From Actinomycetes bacterium (lineage in GTDB: Bacteria; Actinomycetota; Acidimicrobiia; Acidimicrobiales; SZUA-35), in assembly GCA_024280015.1 (NCBI GenBank), contig JAJRQY010000124.1, forward strand, positions 1 through 62,231: DNA of 62,231 nucleotides. Direction: 5' to 3'. Shown piece by piece: positions 9,188 to 18,193 of the stretch; positions within the stretch are counted from its first letter, which is position 1, and each line of letters opens with the position of its first letter. The notes under the pieces were generated by a model. The model ran no database searches. It was given only the letters and a program-made list of their open reading frames with translations, and was not told the origin of the DNA. A program made the translations under genes and the position numbers.

Positions 9188-9238
9188 GCGGGTAAGTCTC
9201 GCACTCTTGGCTTAGCCAGGTCTATTGCAAGCCGCGAT

Positions 9239-9847
9239 TTAGCGCATTTTCATTTCGAGCGGGGCTGCCTCCACGGCTGCCTTGGCCATGCTATTGGCAG
9301 CTTCAAACAGAGGTTCCCCAGCAGCGAACTCGACGTCAATACTGTCCAGAGACAACGCCGCGTATGGAGCCTCAAGAAGAAAGTCGACGCCATCGAAAGC
9401 CGCCGTCATCTCACCAGGGCCAAGTCGACCTCGCAGAGCATCCACATCGGTTGTGCCAACCGTCAGCAACCAATCATTGACCAGGTCCTGGTCAATGGAC
9501 CCTGTCGCCGCTACTTCGTCCTCACCCTGGCGATAGGTGTTGACAGTTCCGTCGGCCAAAACCTCATAGCGTGCGCAGTTTGGGCCAGCTTGGGCACAGC
9601 CTCCATTCTCCGCCCAAACAAAAACAACCTCATCATCGGCAAGTTCCGGCACATCTGATGCATCGCCAGGGTCGCCTTGCGCCCCATCGTCATCACCCTC
9701 GGGCGCATCTGGATCATCGGGACCTCCGGGCAGGTCAACAGTGGTTGGCTCAGTCTGATCTTGGGATCCAACGCCGGCTGAGGTGGACGAACCACAGGAA
9801 GCAGCAACAAGGAGGAGAAGAACAAGGAGGGCGATGATTCGTTTCAT
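9239..9847 (-). CDS. Putative lipoprotein with acidic Gly/Asp/Pro-rich linker
   Basis: About 202 residues. The start at 9847 gives a short basic N-terminus, a hydrophobic core (IIALLVLLLLVAA) and a lipobox ending ASC, so it should be exported and lipid-anchored. A linker of Asp, Gly and Pro follows (about residues 30-75). The folded part (about 78-202) includes paired Cys in GGCAQAGPNCARY that may form a disulphide. I recognise no family. The upstream extension of the frame to 10168 overlaps the divergent gene and is ignored. Confidence 0.75.
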   Translation of the reverse strand: MKRIIALLVLLLLVAASCGSSTSAGVGSQDQTEPTTVDLPGGPDDPDAPEGDDDGAQGDPGDASDVPELADDEVVFVWAENGGCAQAGPNCARYEVLADGTVNTYRQGEDEVAATGSIDQDLVNDWLLTVGTTDVDALRGRLGPGEMTAAFDGVDFLLEAPYAALSLDSIDVEFAAGEPLFEAANSMAKAAVEAAPLEMKMR

Positions 9848-9923
9848 GATCACATAGACGATGCCAACCTCAACCTGGTTCCCGACTTCCAAGATTGCAC
9901 GTTTGGAAGCTAGCTTTGCCCCC

Positions 9924-10595
9924 ATGAACGCGACTGAGTTGTACCGAATCGTGCAGGCAACAGTAATTGAACTCTGCTCATCCATGACCGCAGAGCAGAC
10001 CAATGCTCTGGTGCCAACCTGCCCCGATTGGACACCGCGTGATGTTCTGTCCCATGTGGTTGGTATCTGCGCCGACTTCAAAGCTGACCGTCGAGAGGGT
10101 TCTGGCGGTGATGCGTGGACGGCTGCCCAGGTGGTGGCCCGAGCCGACCACAGCGTCGACCAGCTCATCGAAGAGTGGAAGGACCAGCATGACTACATCG
10201 ACGAGCTCTTTACCGACATGCCTGACTTGGCTTGGGCTTTGGTTGCTGACCTGGTCACCCACGAGCATGACATCCGCCTAGCTCTTGGGCTTTCCGGTCA
10301 ACATCAGAGTGAAGCCATCACCGCCTCGGGTCGACGTTACGCCGACCGTTTCCTTGACCGGGTCAAGGAGTCTGCCCTCGCTCCCCTCGCCCTTGAGCTC
10401 GATGGCGTTCGACAAGGTCCAGATACTGCTGATCTAGTCCTGAGTGGAACAGCCTTTGAGATCTTGCGGGCCTGTACCGGTCGACGGAGTCGCAGCCAGA
10501 TTGAAGCCATGGACTGGACCGGAGAGCCAACAAGTCACATCGATCTGATCAGCAGCTACGGGCCACCTTCCTCCATTGCTATCCACGAGTCCTAA
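9924..10595 (+). CDS. Maleylpyruvate isomerase/DinB-fold family protein
   Basis: About 223 residues. The N-terminal CPDWTPRDVLSHVVG is the classic opening of the mycothiol-dependent maleylpyruvate isomerase domain, and VADLVTHEHDIRLALG supplies the second metal-binding His segment. These four-helix proteins are abundant in actinobacteria; a few are thiol-dependent transferases or isomerases and most are uncharacterised. The ATG at 9924 starts just before the first helix. The upstream 21 codons are not family-like. The gene is followed at 12 bases by an alpha/beta hydrolase and probably shares its mRNA. Confidence 0.75.
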   Translation: MNATELYRIVQATVIELCSSMTAEQTNALVPTCPDWTPRDVLSHVVGICADFKADRREGSGGDAWTAAQVVARADHSVDQLIEEWKDQHDYIDELFTDMPDLAWALVADLVTHEHDIRLALGLSGQHQSEAITASGRRYADRFLDRVKESALAPLALELDGVRQGPDTADLVLSGTAFEILRACTGRRSRSQIEAMDWTGEPTSHIDLISSYGPPSSIAIHES

Positions 10596-10607
10596 GCAGG
10601 CGGAGGA

Positions 10608-11306
10608 ATGGAATCATCAGGAACACAGCCACCAGAAACGCCTCTACGCAAGCTCGGTGTTCTAGCCAAGCAAGTTGTTCGCTATGACGACAGCCTCGAC
10701 CATGTCGAGATCTACACCATGGGTGGGCTGCTCACCATCTTGCGTCACGGTCCGACCGGCGCCAAGGACGTTGTCATCTGTGTTGGTGGGGCCATGGGTG
10801 GACTTCTTGGGCCAGACGGAGGTGTCTACCACCAGCTGGGTAGAGCGCTCACCAATGACGGCATCGGTGTTCAACGCCTCAGCTACCGACGGCCCAACGA
10901 CCTGCAAGCCTGTGTACATGACATCCTGTCTGCAATCGAACTAGCGACTCAGGAAGGTGCTGAGCGTTTTGTGCTCCTCGGCCATTCCTTTGGCGGAGCA
11001 GTCGTGATCCAAACTGCCGCCCTCCTATTGGCCGAGACCGTTCCCGCTGTGGTCACCTTTGCCACCCAGTCAGGTGGTTGCGAAGTCGCCGACCAGCTGG
11101 GTGATCGGGATCTACTGTTCTTCCACGGCACCAACGACACCATCCTGCCCCACTCCTCCAGCGAGAAGGTCCAGATGTTGGCCGGTACCGGCGAAGTGGT
11201 CCTCCTCGATGGAGCTGACCACCTGCTGCATCCCGCCGGCCCGGAAATTCTGGATCGGCTACTCACCCACATCCCGGCCGTTCTTGCTCGCTCCGAGGAG
11301 AAGTAA
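10608..11306 (+). CDS. Alpha/beta hydrolase
   Basis: About 232 residues. The nucleophile elbow is LGHSFGGA (Ser near residue 127), the acid is in HGTNDTILP and the catalytic His in DGADHLLHP, giving a complete triad. There is no signal peptide, so it is cytoplasmic. A GGAGG ribosome site precedes the ATG closely. The short cap region resembles dienelactone hydrolase-like or acyl-thioesterase-like enzymes. The substrate is unknown. Confidence 0.8.
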   Translation: MESSGTQPPETPLRKLGVLAKQVVRYDDSLDHVEIYTMGGLLTILRHGPTGAKDVVICVGGAMGGLLGPDGGVYHQLGRALTNDGIGVQRLSYRRPNDLQACVHDILSAIELATQEGAERFVLLGHSFGGAVVIQTAALLLAETVPAVVTFATQSGGCEVADQLGDRDLLFFHGTNDTILPHSSSEKVQMLAGTGEVVLLDGADHLLHPAGPEILDRLLTHIPAVLARSEEK

Positions 11307-11326
11307 GAAACCAACTCGCTCCGTAC

Positions 11327-11719
11327 CTAGCCAGTGGCAGCGATCCACCACTCAGTGTCCACGAGCCCGACGAAGGTGGACGAATTCGTTGAGCGCAATG
11401 CGTGTTCCACGATTTCGTTCGGAAGACGAGCAGAATGGTCCAGCACATAGTGCGCCAGTCCTTCGGGCCACTGGTAGACACCGTCGGTGAACTCTTCGAA
11501 ACCGTTTGGGGCGCCGCAGATCCGACACGGCGAGCAGCCACACTCCGCACCAATCGGGCGACCAGCATTGAGGTAGTTCGCTACCGCCTGCCGCTTACCC
11601 GGATCCCAGTCTGGGTCGACGAAGTTCGCCGGGTCAGGCAAATCGGGTCGGTCGTCATCAACCCAATAGCCGATGATTCTCAGACGCATCGGCGGAAGGG
11701 CAGAGTTGCTTGTCGTCAT
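11327..11719 (-). CDS. Conserved hypothetical protein with a CxC...CxxC metal site
   Basis: About 130 residues. The segment ECGCSPCRICGAPNG contains a cluster of cysteines likely to bind zinc, followed by FTDGVYQWPEGLAHYVLDH, a combination I recognise from small uncharacterised bacterial proteins but cannot name. There is no signal peptide or membrane segment. It is convergent with the hydrolase gene on its right-hand side of the map and is apparently monocistronic. Confidence 0.65.
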   Translation of the reverse strand: MTTSNSALPPMRLRIIGYWVDDDRPDLPDPANFVDPDWDPGKRQAVANYLNAGRPIGAECGCSPCRICGAPNGFEEFTDGVYQWPEGLAHYVLDHSARLPNEIVEHALRSTNSSTFVGLVDTEWWIAATG

Positions 11720-11811
11720 CCAGCGATCCTATATCGCGGGGAGTTTGCGCCGACCTAGCGATACCAATCTACTGAGCACTCCGCCAGGGCCCGGAGGAAG
11801 TACAGGCCTTC

Positions 11812-13089
11812 CTATCGGTTCAAGGGCTCCAACTCTTCCATGACCAGTCGAACGATCAGATCATTCAGGGGCAGTTCGTTGTAGTCAGCATCGGAAATAT
11901 CAGTAGCCGTACCAAGGGCAGCTGAGCCGCCGGCGCCATAACTCAGGAAGACAAAGCGCGCGCCCGTGAACTGAGCCATCTGTCGGAACACATACTCCGC
12001 ATCGTTTTCCGAGCCCGAAGAAGCGATGGGGAAGATCTTGATTCCACGGGCAGCCGCACTACGAAGTGAGTTGTCATAGGGCTGCTCAACGTCTCGCCCG
12101 ACCTGGGGCGGAGCATCGGCAACGATGAAGATGATCTGGGTGGTCGAGGCGGTAGCCCTCCAGTTCGGAAGGTTCATGGCGTCAGCCAGGCCTTCATCCA
12201 AAGCCTCGGGAATATCTCCACCACCGTCGGCCTGCACGCCGTTGAGGGCATCTCGGAAGTCATCAATATTGTCGGTGAGGTCGAAAGTCTCCGAGACGTA
12301 GGCATCGCCCTGATCACGGTAGTGAGTCAGTCCAAGACGAACGTTCGGTCGGGAAGGCAGTTCGTCCAGCCGCTGGGCAACATTGTCAATGGTCGTACGC
12401 AGTTGCTCGATCTCATCGGACATGGACCCGGTGGCATCCAACAAGAAGATGATGTCGAGATCGGCCGAATCCGATTGCTGTTGGCTGTCACTAAGGCGGA
12501 GTGTGTCAACGCCGGGATCAGATCGATCAAGTCGAAGGGTGTCGCTCTGTCCAACCTGTACTTCCAGAATGTCTTGGGGTTCGATCCGACCATAAGCACC
12601 TGGGTGGATAAAGACAATGCCGTCATTGCCAGCTCGGACTTCGGCTTGGGGTTCACCATCGGCCAGGACGGTGACCAGGGTATTGGCCACCGGTCGGTTG
12701 TTAGCGTCAACAATCTGAACCGTGTGACGCTCGTCAATATCGAGCGAACGGACCGGCAGGCCTGTCTGTAAGAACTGGTCTCGGTAGGCCAGATAGGCCG
12801 GGAAGTCAGCATTGTCATCAACAGACCCAGCCTTCAGCGCTGGCTCCTGCTGGCTATTTGCAGAGTCTTCCGAATCATCAAATTCTGGAGCTGCATCGCC
12901 AGCATCATCTGATCCAGTAATCGCCTCGTCGACTTCTTCGAACTTTGCCGACCCGTCGTCGCCACCAGACCCACCACAGGCAGCGGCCGCCAGGCTCACC
13001 GCCAGAAGCACACCGAGCCCCTTCCGACGGTTGTGTGTGACCGCGTCAGGCTTAGGAGGAGTGGAAATCATTGCCGCTGAGTTACCCAT
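11812..13089 (-). CDS. Exported lipoprotein with von Willebrand factor A (VWA) domain
   Basis: About 425 residues from the ATG at 13089. The signal segment (GLGVLLAVSLAAAACGG) ends in a lipobox Cys, then an acidic linker to about residue 85. A carboxypeptidase-regulatory-like beta domain follows (VQIVDANNRPVANTLVTV). From about residue 200 the VWA domain has the metal-ion-dependent adhesion site: DIIFLLDATGSMSDEI, then the Thr in LTHYRDQGD and the Asp in ADGGGDIPEAL. VWA domains bind protein partners or ligands through a divalent cation. Anchoring suggests a surface adhesion or scaffold role. Divergent from vapBC. Confidence 0.8.
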   Translation of the reverse strand: MGNSAAMISTPPKPDAVTHNRRKGLGVLLAVSLAAAACGGSGGDDGSAKFEEVDEAITGSDDAGDAAPEFDDSEDSANSQQEPALKAGSVDDNADFPAYLAYRDQFLQTGLPVRSLDIDERHTVQIVDANNRPVANTLVTVLADGEPQAEVRAGNDGIVFIHPGAYGRIEPQDILEVQVGQSDTLRLDRSDPGVDTLRLSDSQQQSDSADLDIIFLLDATGSMSDEIEQLRTTIDNVAQRLDELPSRPNVRLGLTHYRDQGDAYVSETFDLTDNIDDFRDALNGVQADGGGDIPEALDEGLADAMNLPNWRATASTTQIIFIVADAPPQVGRDVEQPYDNSLRSAAARGIKIFPIASSGSENDAEYVFRQMAQFTGARFVFLSYGAGGSAALGTATDISDADYNELPLNDLIVRLVMEELEPLNR

Positions 13090-13138
13090 GACCACTCCGT
13101 CGGTAGCTCCTTCCCAGAACTGAATGGCCAGACATTTC

Positions 13139-13178
13139 TTGTAATGCAACTACATAGTTCGCTATTGTAACTACATGG
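13139..13178 (+). promoter_or_regulatory. vapBC promoter with two operator-like direct repeats; probably leaderless
   Basis: TTGTAA (13139-13144) and TATTGT (13163-13168), 18 bases apart, make a reasonable promoter. Seven bases further on is the antitoxin ATG (13175), so transcription would start at or next to the start codon, consistent with the absence of a ribosome site. Two 13-base repeats, TGCAACTACATAG (13145-13157) and TGTAACTACATGG (13166-13178), differ at two positions and are 21 bases apart, two helical turns. They flank and overlap the promoter and suit autoregulation by the VapBC complex. Confidence 0.55.
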
Positions 13179-13429
13179 ACGTCGGAATTCGAGAACTCAA
13201 AGCCAAACTGTCCGAGTACGTGGCGTCCGCAGCAGCTGGCGAGACCATTGTCGTAACCGACCGGGGTCAACCAGTGGCCCGCCTGACTGGCCTCGGGCAG
13301 ATGTCTTCAATTCAGCGAGGAATCGACGAAGGCTGGATTGAGCCACCACAACGAACCAAGCTGACTACCTCTGTCTCTCACCGGGCCAAACGCACAGTGA
13401 GCGATGTGTTGGACGAGGATCGCGGATGA
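13175..13429 (+). CDS. vapB: Type II antitoxin of the Phd/YefM (VapB) class
   Basis: 84 residues. The N-terminal MDVGIRELKAKLSEYV and TIVVTDRGQPVARL form the Phd/YefM DNA-binding and dimerisation fold. The C-terminal half (from about residue 45) is polar and probably disordered until it wraps the toxin. It lies immediately before a PIN toxin with an ATGA overlap, the usual antitoxin-first order, and should repress its own promoter. Confidence 0.9.
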   Translation: MDVGIRELKAKLSEYVASAAAGETIVVTDRGQPVARLTGLGQMSSIQRGIDEGWIEPPQRTKLTTSVSHRAKRTVSDVLDEDRG

Positions 13430-13824
13430 CCTTGTATGTCGACAGCAGCGCCATCATCAAGCGATACGTCACCGAAAGAGATTCCGGCGTCGCCAAGTCG
13501 CTCATGGCCACAGACCCGGTCTTGGTGACGAGCAGGCTGACGGAGATAGAGGTGAGACGCAACCTGGTTCGACTCCTCGAACCCGATGCTGCGCTACAGG
13601 CAAAGCGAGACTTCAACCAGGACCTCGATGCTTTCGCACTGGTCAATCTCGACGCCACAACCTGCAACATCGCGGCCCGCATCGCCGAAGAAACACTGTG
13701 CCGCTCATTGGACTCAATTCATCTGGCAGCAGCGCAGCGGGCAGGCTCAGCGACCTTGCTCACCTTCGATATCAGACAAGCACAGGCCGCTCGCTCTATC
13801 GGCCTCGCCGTCATCGGCACCTGA
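13426..13824 (+). CDS. vapC: PIN-domain toxin VapC
   Basis: 132 residues. MTLYVDSSAIIKRY supplies the first acidic residue (D6), LTEIEVRRN the second, SLDSIHLAAA the third and LLTFDIRQAQAA the fourth, the normal PIN quartet for magnesium-dependent RNA cleavage. VapC toxins typically cut tRNA or the sarcin-ricin loop. The target here cannot be read from sequence. Its start overlaps the vapB stop by four bases. All catalytic residues are present, so the toxin should be active. Confidence 0.92.
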   Translation: MTLYVDSSAIIKRYVTERDSGVAKSLMATDPVLVTSRLTEIEVRRNLVRLLEPDAALQAKRDFNQDLDAFALVNLDATTCNIAARIAEETLCRSLDSIHLAAAQRAGSATLLTFDIRQAQAARSIGLAVIGT

Positions 13825-13896
13825 TTGAACTCTGAGCGGGCCATCTACAGTCGTGCCCGCCTACAGTCGCTGAGTAACCCCGAGACGGAGATTCCT

Positions 13897-14781
13897 ATGA
13901 CGAACAACGATCTGAAGTTTGGATGGCTCTCACCCGTCATCGGGAACCGTTGGAGTGATCATCAACCCATCGTCATCCACCAAGAGCAGCACATCCTGCC
14001 AACGGCAATGGCCCACTTCGACTCGCTCTGGATCGCCGATCACTTCTACGGCTTTGACGCCAAGACCGATCCGTTCCTCGAAGGCTGGACCACCTTGACC
14101 TGGCTTGCCGCAAAGTTTCCCGACGTATTACTCTGCCACCACGTTCTCGGCCACGGCTACCGGCCACCCGCCCTCACCGCCAAGATGGCAGCCACGTTGC
14201 AAACCTTGTCCGGCGGACGATTCATGCTCGGTATCGGCGCTGGCTGGCGAGAAGACGAATACCTGGCCTATGGCTATGACTTCCCCAAACCGTCAGTCCG
14301 CTTCGCCCAGTTGGAAGAGGTCATCACCATCTGCCGAAAGATGTGGACCGAAGACGAGCCAAGCTTTGACGGCAAGTACTTCCAGATCGACGGGGCAGCT
14401 TCCTCACCACTGCCCGAAGTCGTCCCACCAATCTGTATTGGCGCGTCAGGCGAGAAAGTTGGACTGCCACTGGTCGGCCGACTAGCCGACATGTGGAACG
14501 GAACCTCACGCGGCAGCGACGAAGACTTCAAGCGAAGGCTCGGAATCGTTCAAGACTCAGCAACCGCAGCAGGTCGTGACCCAAGCAGCATCGAGGTCAG
14601 CACAACCTTAGAGAAGGCACTACCCGAGAATGATGCTGAAGCCGCTGAACTTCTGGAGCTGCTCGGCCATTGGGCCGAGCTTGGCATCCAGCATTTCGTG
14701 ATGGACTTTGGCCATCCACCAACCGATGAGCACATCCTGCGCTTTGTCGAACAGGTCATGGAACCACTCAAGGCTCACTAG
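13897..14781 (+). CDS. LLM-class flavin-dependent oxidoreductase
   Basis: About 294 residues with the luciferase-like TIM-barrel pattern: FGWLSPVIG at the first strand, SLWIADHFYGFD, then LQTLSGGRFMLGIGAGWREDE (the R-F-x-L-G-x-G-x-G-W signature) and PPICIGASGEKVG. In actinobacteria most such proteins use F420, and the GIGAGW region matches F420-dependent relatives, but FMN cannot be excluded. The ATG at 13897 is preceded by no strong ribosome site. The next gene is convergent. The substrate is unknown. Confidence 0.8.
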   Translation: MTNNDLKFGWLSPVIGNRWSDHQPIVIHQEQHILPTAMAHFDSLWIADHFYGFDAKTDPFLEGWTTLTWLAAKFPDVLLCHHVLGHGYRPPALTAKMAATLQTLSGGRFMLGIGAGWREDEYLAYGYDFPKPSVRFAQLEEVITICRKMWTEDEPSFDGKYFQIDGAASSPLPEVVPPICIGASGEKVGLPLVGRLADMWNGTSRGSDEDFKRRLGIVQDSATAAGRDPSSIEVSTTLEKALPENDAEAAELLELLGHWAELGIQHFVMDFGHPPTDEHILRFVEQVMEPLKAH

Positions 14782-16272
14782 CCCAAGCGGCTACCCCGCA
14801 CTGTGGGCCTACTGACCCTCGTCAATAGCGAGCAAGGCCGCGTTGACGATGTGACCGGCTGAGATGCCGGTGATGTCATGTAGGTCCTCAACCGTTCCCG
14901 ACTCGCCAAAGCGGTCAACCCCGAGCGCGGTCTGCGGCGTACCAAGGGCCGAACCGATCCAAGCCAGTGCGTGGCTAGCGGCATCATGCACGCTGACCAC
15001 GGGGCGGTTGCGTTCGGCTGCGGGAACCAGACGGTGAATCAAGCTGGCTTCCTTGCCGACGTTCGTAGCTGCGGCGCCAGCCGGAGCAGGGGGCGCGTCG
15101 TGACGTTGCCGCCAGCTGCGGTAGGTCCGATCGGGACTGGTCAAGTGAACGACCGTCGCATCGACGCCCTCGTGGTCCAGTTCTCGTGCCGCCAGTAGAG
15201 CATTTGGGATAGTCGCTCCAGTGGACACAAGAGTGACGCCGGGCCGATCGCTCACTGGTGTCGATACCAGCCGGTAGCCGCCAGCGATCACCAGATCTCG
15301 CAGTTCGGACTCACCATGGGTCGCCAGAGCGGCAGCAAAGGGACCCTGGTCAATCGGCCTAGTCGACAATCGCAGGTAGCAGCTCTGGCCATCGGCCAAG
15401 CTCAGTCGGTCGAGGGCGTCACACAACAGCCAGTCAACCTCGGTGGCATAGGTCGGCTCCACATAGTGGATGCCGGGAAGCTCGAGGCCAACCGATGCGG
15501 TGATGGTCGACTGGTGGGCTCCGCCCTCCGGTGCAAGTGTCACCCCAGAAGGTGTCCCGGTCACGATGAAACGGGCCGCGTTGTACAGCGAATAGATCAG
15601 GGCGTCCAGGCCACGCAAGACAAAGGGGTCATAAACCGTGCCGACCGGCAGCAGATGCTCGCCGTGATGATCATGACTGAGGCCGAGCTGGCCCAACATC
15701 ATGAACAAGTTCATCTCCGAAATGCCAAGCTCGATGTGCTGCCCATCCGGAGACGGGGCCCACTTCAGAAGCCGGTCCGCTCCCCCATGATCCTCGCGCT
15801 CAGTTGGTGAGAACACTCCCCGCTTGTTGATCCAACCGCCCAGATTGGTGGAGATCGAAACGTCAGGAGCGGTAGTAACGATCCGTTCTTTTACCCCGTC
15901 AATCTCAGCAAGGCGAGCCAACGTTCGGCCAAAGGCTTCCTGGGTGGATGTCGTGCCTGACTGTTGTGGCTTGGCCGTCGATGCCGGTACCGGTGGACGG
16001 GGTCGAGGAACAGGTCCCGGATTGTTGATGGACGAGCCGACCTTGGCACAGAGTTGGCCAGCCGGACTCGCTGGATCCAAGCGGTCCCACTCAGTATCTG
16101 GAGTTAAGCCGCTGGCGGCACGCAAGTCGTCAATCTGGGCCGAAGACAAGAGTGCCGAATGGTTCATGGGATCACCGGCAATCGGCAGGCTCCACCCCTT
16201 CACCGTGTAGGCAAAGACGACGCTCGGTCGGGTTGACACCAGGTCGCACTCTCGGAAGGTGTCCACCAGCAA

Positions 16273-16312
16273 GCCAAGGTCATGACCGCCAAGGTCATGA
16301 CCGCCAAGGTCA
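16273..16312. repeat. 15-base in-frame tandem repeat inside the E1-like gene
   Basis: GCCAAGGTCATGACC occurs at 16273-16287 and 16288-16302, followed by a 10-base partial copy. On the coding strand it encodes a duplicated G-H-D-L-G unit. Being a multiple of three it does not shift the frame. It lies about 450 bases from the frameshifting heptanucleotide tract in the same gene. Confidence 0.9.
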
Positions 16313-16763
16313 GTCACCAGGGACTTGAGGGATGCGTCGTCCATTTCCGCCGCCAGCTTCTTGACCGCCTTGTCCGCACCGGTCAAGAACTTGTCCCGCA
16401 ATTCACTGCCTTCCAGAGCAAACATGGCCTGATACGCCTCATTGGACATCTCGTCTATGCGGGCCCTCAGGGCCTCGCCCCTCGGCTCTTTGAATGCCGC
16501 AGTCAGCTGGGAGCCGTACTTGGCTTCGGTGACATGCCACCCGGCATCGGCGAAAAACTGCTGCAGGCGGATGGCATGGATGTCGGGGATGACTCGGTCC
16601 AGACTCTGGCGATTGAGATCAACCACCAGGGTGACGTTGGCTAAGCCAGCTGTTGTTGGGTCAGCGATTGCTTCCCAAACATTGCCCTCGTCCAGTTCGG
16701 CGTCGCCAACGGTGGCAATGAACCGTGCGGGCGGACGTTCACCAAAGTGGGCGTCAGCGTAGC

Positions 16764-16789
16764 GGCGGGTGGCGGGTGGCGGGTGGCGG
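16764..16789. repeat. Heptanucleotide tandem repeat (GGCGGGT)3 plus partial copy
   Basis: Three exact GGCGGGT units (16764-16770, 16771-16777, 16778-16784) are followed by GGCGG. The unit length of seven means each gain or loss changes the reading frame of the surrounding E1-like gene. The family-like sequence reads correctly across the site if two units (14 bases) are removed. Confidence 0.9.
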
Positions 16790-17212
16790 CAGAGAATAAG
16801 GGGGCTACTGCCCCAAGGCCGACGGAACCGGTGGAGAAATCCGATACGTCTGGATCTTTGGTCCGAGACGGGTAAGCCTGAAGCCCGCCACGTTGGCGCA
16901 AGGTTGTGAGGTAGGACTGATCCAGTTCGCCGGTGAGGTATTTGATGGCGTGATAGACCGGCGAGGCGTGAGGTTTGATGGCGACCTTGTCCTCACCACC
17001 AATATGAGCAAACCAAAGGGCGGTCATGATCGACACCATGGAGGCGCACGATGCCTGATGTCCACCAACTTTGACCTCTGACTTCGGACGCCGGTTGGCC
17101 TCGTCGATCATTCGGGTAGCGAGCCAAAGGACCCGCCGCTCAATCGAACGAAGGACCTTGGTTTCAGACTCGGTGAGGGGCTGGTGGGTCATTGCTGGGT
17201 GGTCACGAGTGA

Positions 17213-18193
17213 TCACGCATGGTCATCAAAGACCACCGTGGTTTGGCGGCTGCGGTCGACGTGCAGTTGGGTGACATCTGGTCGAGAGTAGTGGCCAGCA
17301 AGATCGAAGTTCTGACGTTCCTCCCGAACGCGTGCGTGGTCGATCTCGACGGTGAAGAGGCCCTCGGTTTCCAAAACTGGTTCCAGCAGCCATTCGCCGT
17401 CTGGGCCAGCAACGCAGGATCCTCCATTGCCGAAGTAGCCAACAGAGTCCGACACTTCCAATAATTCGTCCCGGAAAGGTGTGCCGACCGGGATATCCCC
17501 ACCCTGGAGCAATCCGGAAACTGAGACAACAAAGGAGCGGGACTCAAAGGCAACGAATCGAGTGATGTCTTTGGTGTTGCGAACCTGCCCGGGCCATACG
17601 GCAATGTGCAGGTTCTCGCCCTGGCCATACAGGGCGGCGCGAGCCAGCGGCATCCAGTTCTCATAACAATTCAGGCCCCCAACACGGAAGGCTCCCAGGT
17701 CATGAACGCGCAAGCCGTTGCCATCACCGGCAGCCCAGGCAAGACGTTCTTCATAGGTTGGCTGCAGCTTGCGATGGACCGATTGGATCTGCCCCTGGGG
17801 ATCGATGTAGACCAGCGAGCAGTAAAGACTGTGGCCGCCCCGATCGGCCGGTCGTTCCATGATGCCGACGTAGGCGGCGATCTTGGTGTCAGCACAGATG
17901 TCTTGGATGGCAGCCAAGTCACCACGTTCAATCACTACACCCTGGTCCAGGTAATGGGAGAACATCTTCTTCTGCGGACCATGATTGAAGCGGGCCCCAT
18001 CGGTGAGCTCCAGCCAGAACGGATAGCCCGGGGCCAGGGCCTCGCCGAAAATGACAAGCTGACAGCCGTCATTGGCGGCATCGCTGACATATCCCGCCAT
18101 CTTGTCCAGCGTGGCGTCTCGATCCAGCCAAACTGGAGCCATCTGGACCAGGCCCAGTTTCATCTTGTCATCTGCCTTGTCACTGGGACTCAT
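17213..18193 (-). CDS. Nitrilase-family carbon-nitrogen hydrolase
   Basis: About 326 residues. The catalytic triad is clear: Glu in VIFGEALAPGYPFW, Lys in HRKLQPTYEER and Cys in GGLNCYENWMP. The C-Y-E-N-W-M-P motif is the one found in true nitrilases (nitrile to acid plus ammonia) rather than amidases. Both ends are coupled: the ATG at 18193 overlaps the MFS stop (ATGA) and its own stop overlaps the E1-like start (GTGA). The second Met at 18163 (MKLGLVQMAP) is an alternative start that fits the family N-terminus but loses the overlap. With a transporter first and a 2-oxo-acid decarboxylating enzyme last, the operon may take up a compound, hydrolyse it and process the acid. That chain is inference. 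Confidence 0.88.
   Translation of the reverse strand: MSPSDKADDKMKLGLVQMAPVWLDRDATLDKMAGYVSDAANDGCQLVIFGEALAPGYPFWLELTDGARFNHGPQKKMFSHYLDQGVVIERGDLAAIQDICADTKIAAYVGIMERPADRGGHSLYCSLVYIDPQGQIQSVHRKLQPTYEERLAWAAGDGNGLRVHDLGAFRVGGLNCYENWMPLARAALYGQGENLHIAVWPGQVRNTKDITRFVAFESRSFVVSVSGLLQGGDIPVGTPFRDELLEVSDSVGYFGNGGSCVAGPDGEWLLEPVLETEGLFTVEIDHARVREERQNFDLAGHYSRPDVTQLHVDRSRQTTVVFDDHA

Larger units (their letters stand above)
14809..17216 (-). pseudogene. Pyruvate dehydrogenase E1-like transketolase, split by a heptanucleotide-repeat frameshift
   Basis: Two adjacent frames make one AceE-type protein of about 797 residues once the shift is repaired. The upstream frame (from GTG 17216, or ATG 17192) carries VGGHQASCASMVSI, KPHASPVYHAIKYL and FSTGSVGLGAVAPLFSAATR. 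The downstream frame continues with RRYADAHFGE and the thiamine-diphosphate motif GDAELDEGNVWEA...NVTLVVDLNRQSLDR, and ends with the C-terminal transketolase domain at 14809. At the junction lies GGCGGGT repeated three times (16764-16784). One or four units would restore the frame; three do not. Translated as it stands, the first part stops at 16641 and the second could only restart near 16626 without its cofactor motif. The GTG start overlaps the nitrilase stop (GTGA). It could be a decayed gene, a phase-variable switch or a sequencing error. Confidence 0.85.

Noticed and set aside
8723-9658. Long plus-strand frame (311 codons) across an SDR and a lipoprotein gene
   Set aside because: It is opposite two well-supported minus-strand genes, with low-complexity shadow composition and no family motifs.
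16641-17216. Complete 191-residue protein in the first frame of the E1-like gene
   Set aside because: The part after the repeat (HPPPAATLTPTLVN onward) is unlike any protein and matches the frame-shifted E1 sequence.
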